A model generated the notes under the pieces. That model saw only the letters and a list, made by a program, of their open reading frames with translations, was not told the DNA's origin and made no database searches. Below are positions 1-12,422 of a stretch of DNA of 64,000 bases, piece by piece. The position numbers and the translations under genes are program-made. The stretch lies in contig NC_067495.1 of assembly GCF_947179515.1 (NCBI RefSeq), positions 138,724,596 through 138,788,595 on the forward strand. Direction: 5' to 3'. Numbering within the stretch: position 1 is the stretch's first letter; each line of letters opens with the position of its first letter. This DNA comes from Apodemus sylvaticus (lineage: Eukaryota > Chordata > Mammalia > Rodentia > Muridae).

Positions 1-94
1 TTTCTACTACTGAGTAATCTTGTCCATTCTTAATATTAGGGTATGTGGTTAATCTTATTGCAAATTGATATGCCATGTTTGGTTGATATCTCTG

Positions 95-226
95 AGAGGA
101 ATGCCCTTTTCTGAGTGGAAATAAGGAGGGATTGGATAGGTATGTGGAAGGAGATGGAATTGGAAGAGAAGAGAGAGGAGAAAGTATGGTCAGGATGTAA
201 ATCAAGCATGGAAACTGCTAATTTCA
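95..226 (+). mobile_element. L1 (Lx-type) 3' UTR end fragment
   Basis: A purine-rich stretch ends in a phrase like 'gtcaggatgtaaat', which resembles the G-rich end of old murine L1 3' UTRs. No poly(A) tail or target-site duplication is visible. The frames across it are incidental. Confidence 0.45.
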
Positions 227-1119
227 ATTTTATTATGATTTTCAAATTTGTTGAGCTCACAAATTTTAAGTATCATCACTATAGAAACAAAGCAAAGCCT
301 TGAAAATGAAGAAATAGAAAATAATTTGACATAATTTTTAAGTTAAACATAGTAATGGGCATGAATCAGCTTATCATTAGATACATTTCCAAGTGGAAAG
401 AAATAGTATGGTTAAATTATGAATTCTATGAAGTACTCATATCATTTGATGGGACAAAACATAAAAACCATTGTTGTAATTATATAATGGAATTTTAATT
501 TACCACCAAATGAATACATTTCTGACATATACAGAATTATGGATTAACCATCTAATCACTGTATTGACTTTAAGACAAACATACTGTGCACTATATGATG
601 CTGTTTATATGAATACTAGCAAATACAAACCAATATACAGTGACAAAAACCAAATTAGTTGTTACTTGGGAAAGGAAATAAGTGAGACACAAGGAAAACA
701 TTATGATAAGGCAGGAGAAAGCTTCTGGGAAATGACACATATGTTCATTCCTTGTAGTCATGCCTTTCTCAGAGTATCTGTTACCAACTAACTTAAGTTT
801 CATCTTTTATCTCTATTATATACCAATTTTAATGTAGTATTTGTCTATGTAGCTCAATGAAGACAACCGTGGCATCGAACTTCATTAAACTTCAGATTCC
901 TTAGTGCTGACATTAAAAGCATGAAACATCACAACTGCCTGAATTCAGTATTTTTGCAATTATTCTTTTGAAAAATTATGTTTTGTGCAGATATCACAAG
1001 AACATATTTTGGAAAATGTGGGCAAGTCAGAGTATTTTATCACAAACATTAAAAAAAAAAATAGATCTCTTAGTTGGCTTTAACCATCAACTTAGTATAT
1101 AGCCTAGAGGTATCTTAGA
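227..1119. other. AT-rich non-coding stretch
   Basis: I see no gene, SINE or LINE here. The sequence is AT-rich with many stops in all frames. It is probably single-copy intergenic or intronic DNA. Confidence 0.5.
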
Positions 1120-1475
1120 AGAGAGTCTCCATTCTTGGATTATCTAGATCTGATTGGACTGTGTGCCTATCTGTGGGAGGCTATTTTAAGTGTTAATTGG
1201 TGTAGGAAGTCCCACTCTACTGTTGGATGTATCATTTTTTAGGCAAATGGTCTTCATCGATGTAAAAAAGCAAACTGAATATGGGTCTTAAAAGGATCTA
1301 GCAAACAGCTCTGCTACATGGCCTCTGCTTTATGTTACTTACATTCCTCCTTTAGTTTTGGTCTTGATTTCCTAAATGATGGTGAGGTGGAAATATTTCA
1401 GTAAATCGTTTCATATTCTAAATTTCTTTTAGTCAGAGTGTTGTATCAGAGTAACAGAGATGAAACTAGAACATT
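1120..1475 (+). repeat. Old rodent interspersed repeat, family not assigned
   Basis: The block opens with a 'gattggactgtgtgcctatctgtggg' like phrase (positions 1151-1176) and closes near 1434-1474 with a 'cagagtaacagagatgaaac' like end. This is the head and tail pattern of a common rodent dispersed repeat. The element at 15891-16400 shares its head phrase. I cannot say whether the family is LTR or DNA-type. Confidence 0.45.
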
Positions 1476-1905
1476 AGAGAATGAAGGAAATAGTAAAAAT
1501 AAGGCTACTAGTGAAGGCTGGGGAATATCCAGCATTTGCCTGTATTCAACTTCTCTGGAGTCAAAGTTTTTGTTTTTGCCCCACCTAGAGTCAACTACTC
1601 TTACTTCCTTATTTTTTCATTTACCAGGAAAGTGGTCTCATTAACATTCGATTGTGACCCCCAAATACCATTATTTTAGTACTTTCAATAGCATGAATTT
1701 TTTTGCCGTCCATCTCTTCCAGCATCAGGTGGCATCTTATAAACCCCACCATAGTATATGGAATTTACATGGGACTGTTTACATTTTACACTTGTCTCTA
1801 CCTTCCTATACCTGTTACATCTCCCCTTATTTTAATACATCCCTATAACTCATAGAGTGATATCAAGGTCCCCTTCTACTTATGTATCAGGATTTTGAGG
1901 AAATA
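1476..1905. other. Non-coding stretch without recognised element
   Basis: Mixed-composition sequence in which I recognise neither a gene nor a repeat. Confidence 0.45.
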
Positions 1906-2046
1906 CAAACACACACACACATATGTGACAGTTATAAAGCAGAAACAAAACTAATTTTCTATATACATATATATGTATATATATATATATATATATATTC
2001 ACAAACACACATACACATATACACATGCACAATACACACACACACA
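1906..2046. repeat. Compound CA/TA microsatellite interrupted by a foreign patch
   Basis: A short CA run (about 1906-1922) and a TA then CA run (about 1961-2046) are separated by a 33-base non-repetitive patch at 1926-1958. The patch is identical to 2713-2745 inside the URR1 element downstream. See findings. Confidence 0.85.
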
Positions 2047-2611
2047 TTTGTGGATACAATATATGAAAGGGAAGGGCATGAATGGAGTACCTTCATATTG
2101 CCGGTTCCTCTTGACCTAGATTAACAGGTAGTCTTTATCTGCCACCCTCTATTGTTTGTCTTTTGTTATCCATAACTGTTGTGGCTTCAGAGTTTCCTGA
2201 TCTTGTTAGCCATCTCGAATCCAATGATGCATTATTACAAGGTTTTGCTCTCCTTTTATATACTCACCCTCCACCAAATGGAGAACAATCACAACACAAT
2301 CTAATTTGACTTCATCAGAGAAATTCTGTGCCTGTTTGTGGAAGTACTATGAAGGTTTATACTCCTGAAAGCAGGACTTCTGCCAAGATCATAGATGAAG
2401 AGTAGAGTTTAGAGACAAAAGTTCTGTGCTGGAAGAAAGGTTTTTTTATTTTTTTTTTATTTTTTTTTATACCACTTGATTTTCTGTGTTTCATCTTTGT
2501 TGTAGTCATTGGTACACATGGTTGAGAGGAGACTCTCTCCAAACCACTGTCTATGGTTTCCTCATTCAGTATTTCATTTTTCAGTCTCTTACACATTGCT
2601 ACTCTCTAGAG

Positions 2612-2758
2612 TAGTAGTTCTCAACCTGTAGTTGGTAACACCCCCATAGGTGTAGAATATCAGATATGTAGTATAACAGATATTTACATTATAATTCATA
2701 ACAGTAGCAAAATGACAGTTATAAAGCAGAAACAAAACTAATTTTATGATTGGCGTCC
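2612..2758 (-). mobile_element. URR1-type hAT (Charlie) transposon, first part
   Basis: The copy starts with a 'agtagttctcaacctg' terminal inverted repeat, as in hAT-Charlie elements. It continues with the URR1 interior (calling 46901-47094 the plus orientation, this copy is minus). It breaks off near 2758 and resumes at about 3336, so a later insertion split it. It is non-autonomous and encodes nothing. Confidence 0.65.
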
Positions 2759-3335
2759 CCAGAAAATCCACAGCTATAGATAGTGTTGTGCTAGGAAATA
2801 TTTGGGAAACCCAAAAACACAATCAAGGCGCAAATTTCGACATAATCCCATTAGGGTAGCTTTATTTAAGCTCAAGCTTGGGTTTCCTGCCAGCCCTGAC
2901 AGAGCATGAAGGTGGAACCCTGAGTATAATTTTACACAAGCATTTATAGAGGCAAGAAACAGGTATCTAGCCTGATACAGATATGAGTGGGTGAGCCATT
3001 ATCTCCTTTAACATAATTGGATAGTGTTGGGAGCCAAACCATAAGCTTAACTTCTGCTTTCCTTTCGATTGGTGGTTGCTAGAAAGTGAAGTGTCAGGGT
3101 CAGGCCTGTAACCTGGAGGTGCAGATTTGTTGGTGAATAGCCTGGAAACTGCTGCTAGATGCAGGTGTTGTTGGGGGCAGGGGTAACCTGGAAATTGGTG
3201 TTAGACATGGGTTTTTTTCAGGGGGGAAGTGTTAACCTGGGAACAGGCACTAGCTACAGGCCTGTTAGTTACCCTGAGTTCAATCCTAGATCTCTGTGAT
3301 GGAGTCTGAACCCTAAAGATTTGGTCTCTCAATAG
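2759..3335 (-). mobile_element. Solo LTR of an endogenous retrovirus, inserted in URR1
   Basis: On the minus strand this block reads like an LTR. It has a TATA-like box (ctataaat, complement of about 2942-2950), then about 75 bases later an AATAAA signal followed by a short R/U5-like tail running to about 2760. The outer end on the minus strand starts with TG near 3334. No viral reading frame or primer-binding site is present, so it is probably a solo LTR. The family is not identified, and no target-site duplication could be fixed because both ends have diverged. Confidence 0.55.
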
Positions 3336-3372
3336 TAAAGGGCTGCAGCTCTAGAAACGTTGAAAAATTATT
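3336..3372 (-). mobile_element. URR1-type hAT transposon, remaining end
   Basis: The 'taaagggctgcagc' phrase and the decayed 'gaaacgttgaaaaa' end match the far end of URR1. They therefore complete the copy that begins at 2612. Confidence 0.5.
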
Positions 3373-3860
3373 GGCCCAGACTTTCACATACTTTAACTAA
3401 TATTTCTTTGAGCCAATGGAGCCACATTTAATCTTTGGTATAGGAGAAAATTAAACCATAACTCTGAAAAATTTCCTCATGGTTCTTTCTTAGATTTTCT
3501 TGTCTTCTCTTTAGGCTATTTTTATTTCTAGTCTGTGGAAAATGAAACTACTGACAGAAACACAATGTGATTGGATCTGCAAAAGCTGTACTGAGTAAAA
3601 CAAAAAGAAGAAAAGCCACCTTTTAATTTTGAGACATTCCATAATGACAAATAGGCTCACTATTGTCATTCATGGCTATATTTGTCTATCAAAGTGATCA
3701 TTTTGAAGTAGGTTTAGTTTATTAGATGTGAGTAAAATATCGATAAGGTTGCTTAAAAATTTAATCAATGTTATGAAGAGGAAGGTTTAAGCAACTTATA
3801 AAATATAGCCTCAATCAGTTTCTTAGAGATTAAAAAGTTAAAGAAAACAATTTTACCAAA
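3373..3860. other. Non-coding stretch without recognised element
   Basis: AT-rich sequence with no supported gene or repeat. Confidence 0.5.
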
Positions 3861-4024
3861 TTTTTGTTTGTTTGTTTGTTTAGTTATGGAGATAAGGTTT
3901 CTCTGTGTAGCCATGGCTGTCTTGAAATTCACTCTGTAGACCAGTGTGACCTCAAACTCTGAGATCTGCCTGCCTCTGTCTCTTGAGTCCTGGGAATAAG
4001 GGTGTTTGCCAGCACTTCCAGACA
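3861..4024 (-). mobile_element. B1 SINE
   Basis: The minus-strand B1 begins with its A-rich tail, seen as a (TTTG)n run at 3861-3881. Then come the 'aaggtttctctgtgtagcc' block and a decayed 7SL-derived head ending near 4024. It is clearly diverged, so it is an old B1. Confidence 0.85.
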
Positions 4025-5689
4025 CTATTAAACTTTTTAAAGCTCTTTTATAAAATCTGCTTAATTCTGTTGATCTGATCATTAGAACTACTATTATTGT
4101 TTTTACCACAATGACTTCATTTATCCTAAAAGAATCAAATTGTTTAATGGTAATATAGTAAATTCTGTTTGAACTATAAACCACAATACTTTGAGCTTAA
4201 ATTTCTAATCACCTACTTTTAGTCAGACTTTGAATATTATTGGATGATCCTATGAAATAAAATTCAAATTAACACTTAATAAGGTAAGGGAAAATTAACC
4301 ATCCAAAAAGTTAAAGTCACAGAGTAACAACATTGTTATTATATCACTTAGATTTTTGGAAGTGCTTATTTTTAAATTATTTATTGAATTTAATTACTTT
4401 TATTTAGTTTTCCTATGATGAAGACATTCTGTGCAAGCTCAAATGACCTAATTTATGTTGTACCTTTACACTACCAGAATAAAAGTTTTGATTGCCCATT
4501 GCCCAGAATTTCACAAGATGTTTTTTTTTTTACAAAAATATCTTTGTAGATCATAGTAATGTCAAAACATTTTAATGGAGAAATTGTGGATTATGTAGTT
4601 GGGACACAGTTAATAGAAGGAATTCTCAAGAGGTGAAATATCTCTTGGCTGTGGCTAGAAAAAGATGCAGCTACAAAATAATAGAGGCATGAAATACTTC
4701 TGGCTTTAGAATGGACAAAGACCTTCATGTCTAAAGAGGGAAGCCTCTAGACCCCTTGCAAGAGTTTTGACTTAAGTCTAACTAAATCAATGACATTATG
4801 AGCCATGTAATTTTATAAATTTGTGTTGCTTTGTGTGATTAATCACTATAGGAATGTGTAAAAGCAAGAAAGTGGTGTAACAGTATACCAATTTATAGAT
4901 TTTGAGATTATAAGAAATCCAGAAGAATAACCCAATCTACTATACTTCATAAAAATCTGTTGTACAGATTTATATTAAACTGACTAAAATAATGCCAGCA
5001 AACTGAACTCAAGAGTAAACAAATAAAAAGTAGAAATCTTCTGTTAATTGCACCTGTTAGGTATAATTTTTGATCTGGTTAGAAAGCAATACTAGATTGA
5101 AAATATTGAAGGGTCAAATTTTTGCCATCAAATCTTTCCCTATTTATATAAACTCGCACATCACTTCAGTGCAATATTTTTCAGTAATGTCCTGAAAACT
5201 TATGAGTCATTGATAACAAAAGGGAAGATATCCTACTAAGAATATGTAGAGTCTTAGCTTTTGTTTTTGTTTTTTTTTTTTTTTTTGACTCTTCTGGCAC
5301 CAACCACAAAGGTTATTTCGGTTAGCCCAAAAATAAATGTGCTCATAGTAAGAGTGATATGGAATGATATTAAGTGTGGCTATGTTAAGATTTTGTTATT
5401 CAACAGATATATATTTTATGACTTGCTTATAACTTTTTAGAAATGAAATTTAAGATTCAAATATTAAAACATTCTTAATAATAGCAATATGGGTGCTCTT
5501 TCATTATTGATAGTTTTTCATAATAGGGTCAGTTTATTGCAGTTGTTACCTAAGCCCAAATGTAATAATTGTATTTAAATATGTTATTTAAGGGGTCAAT
5601 GAAGAAGCATTTGTTAAAGGAATGTCAGAGAGGTTATTTCCCCAATAATGGTACAACCACAGTGTAACGGTCTAAGAGAAAAGCAGAGC
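4025..5689. other. AT-rich non-coding stretch
   Basis: No gene or mobile element recognised. It contains homopolymer T runs at about 4521-4532 and 5264-5286. Frames are short. Confidence 0.5.
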
Positions 5690-6040
5690 TGCTTTTGCCC
5701 ACCCACATTTGTTCCATCTTGGTGAATGCTTCTATACCATTGCAGCCATTGCTGATGCGGCAGCCATTTCCCTGACATTAGAGCATAGCTTCCTTGTCCT
5801 TCCAGCATGTGATAAAGCCAAGCAGCTCTCCTATGATCTTCCAGGATTTCATTATCAGATTAGAACTGTTAAGGAAACCATCCTTCAAGAACTAAACAGC
5901 AACAAGGTTCTTAGCCTCTACAGCATGCAGACAGATTCTTGGAATTCCACTCCTGGATCCTGAATTCCAATGCAGTGCATGCCGTTTGCTATATACCTCC
6001 ATTCTATGAGTTTCATTTCTCTCAACAACCCAAAGTAATA
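5690..6040 (+). repeat. Probable old rodent interspersed repeat
   Basis: The block ends in 'ctccattctatgagtttcat' (5997-6016) and a decayed 'ctctcaacaaccc' tail. This recalls the 'tctggagaaccctgactaa' ending shared by several rodent dispersed repeats. The 84-codon frame across it (5709-5963) resembles no protein I know and is probably incidental. Confidence 0.35.
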
Positions 6041-8571
6041 TTTTTATTAATCTTAAAATTGTTTTGTACTTCACATACTCATTGAACAACAAACCATTCT
6101 CCTTTATCTAGGCTCCAGGAGCTATCATTCTGTTTTTGATCATTTCTTTTAATCTTTAGACTCTTTTAAATTCCTCTTAAGAAAGGAGCCTTGCAGCATT
6201 TATCCTTTTATAGCATATAGTACTTAACTAGCTACTTGCTTCTATGTGTACATATGTTGGAGATTGATAGCATGATGGATAAAACAAATGGTAAATGATA
6301 ACTATAGAATATTATTCAATGGCTAAGTTTTCTTTATTTAGATAACTTTTCTATTTTACCTGAGCTCAAGACTAGAATCAATAAGATTTAAGTGTCATAA
6401 CTGAGATTTAAGATAAATGTCTCAAAGGGATGTTTGGTTGTAGAAAATATTACAATAAAACTTGATGACTTTGTAAACTTTGAAAGTATAGGCATTTGTT
6501 TAAATATGTCTAAACTTGAAGCCAGTCATTCAGCCCTGTAGCTCTGCCAATGTTCAATATGTTTGAATTAACTTGAACTATGATGGACCTGTGGACAATG
6601 GCAATAGTAAAAAGCTATTAAAATTATGAGATCATGAGGGAAGACCATTAATACATGAGATACATTGATATCACATTATATTATCCATCTAATGAGTATG
6701 ATGATATATGAAGAGAAGCAGAGGATGTAAGAACAGAATTTTGATTCAAATTCCAATGGAACTCATTAATTTTACTTTTAAATCATTTTAGGTTTCCAAA
6801 CTTTGGAGTTTTCATCTGTAAGCTGATATGATTCTACTTCTGTACTGGATCAAATGTTATATTTTAGGGATCACTATTAACGAAGCAAAATATCATTAAA
6901 ACTTTAATGTATTATCTGTATCAGATTTTATGATACACTTTTGCAACATTTTGGCATTTAAAAACATCTATACAAGTTAATTAATTTTATTCCACTTAGC
7001 AAGGTTAGGAAAGACTCAGAATGTAATCGACAACTGGAATCCTCTTACTCTAAATTACATAATTTTATATATTCTTATAAAAACTTTTCTACAAATCATT
7101 GTTTTTCTTATTTGTTTATTAAGCGCAACAAAATAGGAATACACAAATAACATTGAGGCTTCTTACAAAGTTGGCTCTCTCTGTTTATAGGTAATAGACT
7201 ACAAATACTTAATACCTGTCTTCAAATATTTAAAAGCTTATAAATTTCAGAATTCTTGCCTATAGATTTGAAACTGAAAGAAATTTAACTTTTAGAAAAC
7301 CCAATATTCAATGACCTGCAACTAACTTCAGATGGGATCACTTTTGTAGCCACCATTTCCACTTGAAATGCTTTGATTTATACATGATTTACATGCATAC
7401 ACATCCTCTAAGGACACCTATAAAATAGGGTTCTTTTTATACAATGCTTTATGTATATGCAGCCTAGTATTAAGGATGCTGTCATATCTGAAGGTCTGGT
7501 AAATCTAGGGCAACATCAAGTTTGGAAAAATTAACTTCACTCTCATTATTAAAAAGACATTAAATGGCATTGAACATTAGGGAGCTTTGAAGAAACCTTG
7601 AGCATTTTAGTTTGATCAAATTGGAGATGTGGAAATTTAAAAAAATATTCTTTGTATACAAATGAAACACTCAAAAAGAAGGAAACTCTTTTTTTGTTGT
7701 AAATGTTGTCTTTGAGGTAACTCAAACATCAACTAACTAACTTGAAAAACTTCTTTTCCTTGTTTTCATCATAATACATCTAGGCTAAGCAAATGGAAAA
7801 TAGCTGTTTCCACCCAGATGATTTAGCAGTATATGAGTAGAAGATTTAACTCTTCATGTATAATTTTCTCCTACATTAAGTAAATCATAACCATCGTTAT
7901 AACCATTTCGAGTTGACATTTACTCCAGTAAATGGAATCAGTACTCCAGTAAGTGTCCTGGCTTTGATGATTTGGACATTATTGGGTTTATTACAGTTAC
8001 CTAGGAAACTCAGATCTAGACACATATCAGCTATAGAGGTTTTGATTTTTGAAATATTCACATTTGAGACATTTCCAAGTATACCTGCTTTCTTTTAACT
8101 TTTGAAGAAGCACATGAAATTAATGTAAGGTTTCGGGCTTTTTTTTTTTTTTTTTTTTTTTTTGCTTTTTTCCCCTTTTTGAATGGTAGCTGAGCACTTC
8201 TAGAAAAGGAAAGTTGAGACTCTTAAAATGTTATCAGAAAGAATATAAGAGGTATATGATGGGGAAGAGCTACATACTGTCATCTTCTAAACAAGATCTA
8301 GTCACCACAATCACAAAATTACAGTATCTGTTGAAGATGCATGCTCGGGGTCTGCCAAATAGTGGGTCTGGCAATAGTCAAACATGGAAGGAAAAAGGAC
8401 TTGTGTTCCCTATCTCTCACTGATGAGCTATTTGCTACTGATAGATTCAGGGAAATAGGGAAACATTGCCTTCTGTTTTATACCCATTGATGGTGCCACG
8501 AGGCTCCAATGTACAGTTGCAATTCTATATGCACACAGATGGCCCTGTTTAAACTAAATCCTCTCCTCACC

Positions 8572-8574
<3 letters not shown>
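6041..8574. other. AT-rich non-coding stretch
   Basis: No gene or recognisable element. There is a poly(T) run at about 8140-8163. Probably single-copy. Confidence 0.5.

Positions 8575-8619
<45 letters not shown>
8575..8619. repeat. (CA)n microsatellite
   Basis: An uninterrupted CA run of about 45 bases. The cysteine/valine-rich frames on the minus strand here are translated repeat, not genes. Confidence 0.97.
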
Positions 8620-8621
<2 letters not shown>

Positions 8622-9314
8622 GTTATAAACCTGGGAAAGGATCGGATAGTGGTTAGGAATGGAGTAGATAGGAATTGGGTGAATTTGTGGAAGATTTGAA
8701 AAGGTAGAGTGAGAGTTATCATAATATCTTCTATACATGTATAAAATTGTTCAACAAAATCATATTTAAAAGCAGAAAGCATAATTATTTTCATAATATA
8801 CTGTATTACCAGAAAGTTTTTTTTTTAGAAATTGTGAATCACTTTTATAACTAAAACAAAATATAGTAATGATAACAACTATAAATTCTATCATATTGTA
8901 TATATAAATATATGTACATATATGTACATAAACCATTTTTGTTTCTTTGTATCATTTCATTCAATAAAATGTAATGGCATTCAGATTTTCTAAGGGTATT
9001 ATGTACTGTCTATCAGATATTATTAACATTTTTCCAAAAGAAAACATTAAAATGCCTTAAGAAACAAAGCAGCATACATAATAAAGTCTGTTTCTCTTTT
9101 ATTTCCTGTTTTTCTATATTTCTGTGGGACATACATTGACATCTTGTAATACCAGATTAAAAATCTTTCACAAGCAATTTTCTTATAAGCAGCATTGTTT
9201 ATCTCATACCCACACACAGAATTCTCAGAAGAAATATTGTATTGGTTCTCCCCTACTACCCACTCAGAAGTTGTCTTTGTTAGATGACAGCTTTGACTTT
9301 CAAGAAAAATAAAG

Positions 9315-9315
<1 letters not shown>
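8620..9315. other. AT-rich non-coding stretch
   Basis: Nothing recognised apart from a TA-rich patch near 8897-8931. Confidence 0.5.
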
Positions 9316-9382
<67 letters not shown>

Positions 9383-9400
9383 CCCCTCTCTTTCTCTCTC
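9316..9400. repeat. (TC)n microsatellite
   Basis: About 85 bases of nearly pure TC on the plus strand. The RE-rich minus-strand frame spanning 9047-9427 comes from this tract. Confidence 0.97.
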
Positions 9401-10643
9401 ATGCACGTCCTGAGTGTTCAGCCTCATTAATAAGCATGCATCAGAAATATTATATTATACGTTCACATAAGTGAATCCACATCTTAGAGAAATGTAAAAT
9501 CTTTTTAAATAAAGAGCTCCAATAATTTTAAAATATGTATCACCAATATATAGTTGGGTGTGAGTGCAATAGCAGAGTTTAGGCATAGTTTCCACTTGAA
9601 GGTAAATTTTGACTTATTTTAGCAACATCAAAAGCTTTTTAAAATATGAGTGCTAGCTGTCAGGTTATGCTTTTTACTGCGTGGGTTTTTCCTAGACCCA
9701 TGCCTAATAGGTGTCATTTACTAAGTGTCCAATTCCAAATATGATTGGTTAGTTAAAGTTAGGCAGTACATTAAGCAAGTTCACAAATGAAGTCAATACA
9801 TCTGCAATTAATTTCCTTAACATTGACAAGATTCTAGTATTGCAAAGGAAAGGGATAGAAATTATAAGTGGGCTCTACATATATTAACTTGCCATGAACT
9901 GCTTTTTTCAGTGGCCTTTGAATATCAAGTGCCAATAAACAGAATTATTATTAGACAACTTTCTTGACTGGGACTCAAAATTTCATCTTCCCCCTCCTTT
10001 TTTTCTCATTGTTCATGATAGCAAAGAATTAGATTGAATGTCTCAGAATCAGATTTTAGGATCAGTCCCAGAACTATATAATGCTTGTAGCAAAAATGTT
10101 CTATTGTCCTATAGAGGAGCATATTAGAAATAAATATTACAAGAAAATAAATTTTAAGAAAATTGAATTAATTTCAAATAGTACATACTTTTATGAATTT
10201 ACAGGCCATAATGAAACATTTCATATGTAATCAATATGTTCATGTATAACTTCACTTCTAATTGCCATATATATATATATATATATATATACATACATAT
10301 ATAACTTTGTTTCTTTTCTTTTTGTTTGAAAAAGTAAGATAGGTAGTATAAACAGTTTTAAGTTCTATATTGACTTTTCAATACTCAATAACCGTAAAAC
10401 TACACATTTTGTCTGAAATACACACTACCAGTTGTAGAAATATCAATGTCAAGTACTCTATTTTTTTTTTTTAAAATCACAACTTGTAAAGTTTTGTTCA
10501 AGGATAATGCTATCTACTTTTTATTACTAAAAAGTAATGTTCATAGACTCTCTCAGATTCATTAAGAGCTACGAATACAACGATAATACAACCATAATAC
10601 ATTGTATCATGATATATATCATAACTTGGAATGAATTTCAATA
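9401..10643. other. AT-rich non-coding stretch with a TA microsatellite
   Basis: A (TA)n run lies at about 10266-10303 and a T run at 10460-10471. No gene or mobile element is recognised. Confidence 0.5.
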
Positions 10644-12010
10644 AACATTGCAAGTTTTATTGAATATATTCTTCCTTTACATTTCAAATGTTATTCCCTT
10701 TTTTGGTTTCCACCCTCCCAGGAAACCTCCAACCTATCCTCCCACTCCCTGCCTCCATGAGGATGCCCAAGCACCCAACCCCCTCGCACCTACCACTGCC
10801 TCGATTTCCTCATGCCGGGGCATCTATCTAGCTTTCATAGGACCAAGGACCTCTTCCTCCACCAATGCCCGACAAGACATTCCTCTGCCACAAACGCGGC
10901 TGAAACCATATGTACCCCTTAGTTGATGGCTTAGTCCATGGGAGCCCTGGGGCATCTGGGTGGCCGACATTGTTGTTTCCATGAGGCTGCAATCCCCTTC
11001 AGCTCTTCTAGCCCTCCCTCCAACTCCTCCATTGGGTAGCCTGCACTCAGTCCAATGGTTTGGCTGCTAGCATCGGCCTCTTTATCTGTAAGACTCTGGC
11101 AGGGCCTCTCAGGAGTCAGGCTCCTTTTGGCAAGCACTTCTTAGCATCCACAATACTATTGGGTTTAGTGACTGTTAATAGGATGAATCCCCAGGTAGGA
11201 CAGTCTCTCGATGGCATTTCTTTCAGTCTCTGTCCCACACTTTCTCTCCATAATTGCTCCAGTAGGTATTTTGTTCCCTTTCTCAGAACCTCTTTCCTAG
11301 GTTTTCCATTTCCAGGTTTGACTCCATGTAAGTTTTCTTTATTGTTTCTACTTCTACTTTTAGGACTTGAATCACTTTATTCAATTCTTTCACCTGTTTA
11401 CCTGTGTTTTCCTGCATTTCTTTCATTGAGTTATTGATATCCTCCTTAAAGGACTCTATTACCTTTATGAGATAGGATTTTAGGTCAGCTTCCTGATTTT
11501 TAGGTGTGTTGTATTCAGGGCTTGCTGTGGTGGGAGAACTGGGTTCTGATGATACCCATGTATATTGGTTTCTGTTGCTTATGGTCTTGGGCTTGCCTTT
11601 CACCATCTGGATATCCTGGTGTTTGTTGGTCTAGGTGGTTGTCTGGAGTCAGCCTCTTTTGACCCTAGGTTTCTTCAGTTCTCCTGGTTGGCCTGTAGCC
11701 CTGGCTGCAGCAGACCACCTATAGGGCTTTCTTAAGTCGGTGGGGAGCTCTTCACAGCAGCTGACAGGGTTCTAATATGTTGTTCTGGTTGTAGTAGATC
11801 CTTCAGGAGGCCTTCAGACTGTTGGATCAACTGCTCTGAGTATAAAGGGTTCTTTAGGATGAACTAACTGCTCTGAGTGCAGCAGGTTCTCAACTTCTCT
11901 GAGAGCAGCAGGTTCTCTAGGATGGACCGGGAAATCCTGTCTTCACTAGAGCAGACCAACTATGAGTCTGCCCCAGCAGAAAGGACCAGGCAGCAGAAGA
12001 GGCGAGCAAG
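10644..12010 (-). mobile_element. Internally deleted L1: 5' UTR and ORF1 start joined to 3' UTR
   Basis: Read on the minus strand, the element starts with a GC-richer L1 5' UTR (12010-11607) holding imperfect 'gcaggttctctaggatgga' repeats. It enters the ORF1 coiled-coil (11606-11283), then jumps straight into an L1 3' UTR (about 11280-10650) ending in an AATAAA-type signal. The rest of ORF1 and all of ORF2, about 5 kb in a full element, are missing. The surviving 1.37 kb keeps both outer parts, which differs from ordinary 5' truncation. Confidence 0.8.
11283..11606 (-). pseudogene. L1 ORF1p N-terminus (truncated)
   Basis: A 107-codon open frame begins MVKGKPKTISNRNQ, the basic N-terminus typical of rodent L1 ORF1p. 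A Ser/Thr/Pro-rich linker follows, then a heptad-like region (about residues 45-100, for example KEMQENTGKQVKELNKVI) corresponding to the start of the trimerising coiled coil. ORF1p is the RNA-binding chaperone of the L1 particle. The RNA-recognition and C-terminal domains are absent because the frame runs into 3' UTR sequence and stops after EMENLGKRF. The frame is open but the product cannot be functional. Confidence 0.8.
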
Positions 12011-12422
12011 TTTCCACTTCTTAAGGAAAAGCACATGTTAGGAAATTACAGTATCTTTTCTATATAGTTTCTCTTTTGAGACAGTCTTATGTGACCTAAG
12101 CAGGCCTTTATTTATTATATAACAAAGATACATTTGAAATTCTGATCCTCAAACATCCCCTTTGAAATATTTCTATTACAGAAATATATTACCAGCCTTA
12201 GATTTAAGAGGTGCTATTCACTGAACCAAGAACTTTGAATATGTCTTGTAGGCATTCAAACAATTGTGGTATATCCATAACCTTGTTATATAGGTTTACA
12301 AATTCAATTTTATCCCTTTTAAACTGTGTGGGGGTAATAATGTATTTCCAATCAAGCATATAAAAAATTCACATGTGGTTTCATGATGCTGATCATCTCA
12401 CTTGATCATTGCCAAATTATCT

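Noticed and set aside
9047..9427. 126-codon minus-strand frame rich in Arg-Glu
   Set aside because: It is the translation of the (TC)n tract at 9316-9400 plus flanking non-coding sequence.
11275..11300. Spliced-L1 explanation for the internal deletion
   Set aside because: L1 3' UTR sequence at the junction seems to begin before the point where a splice acceptor would cut, so splicing fits less well than deletion. This rests on memory of the consensus.
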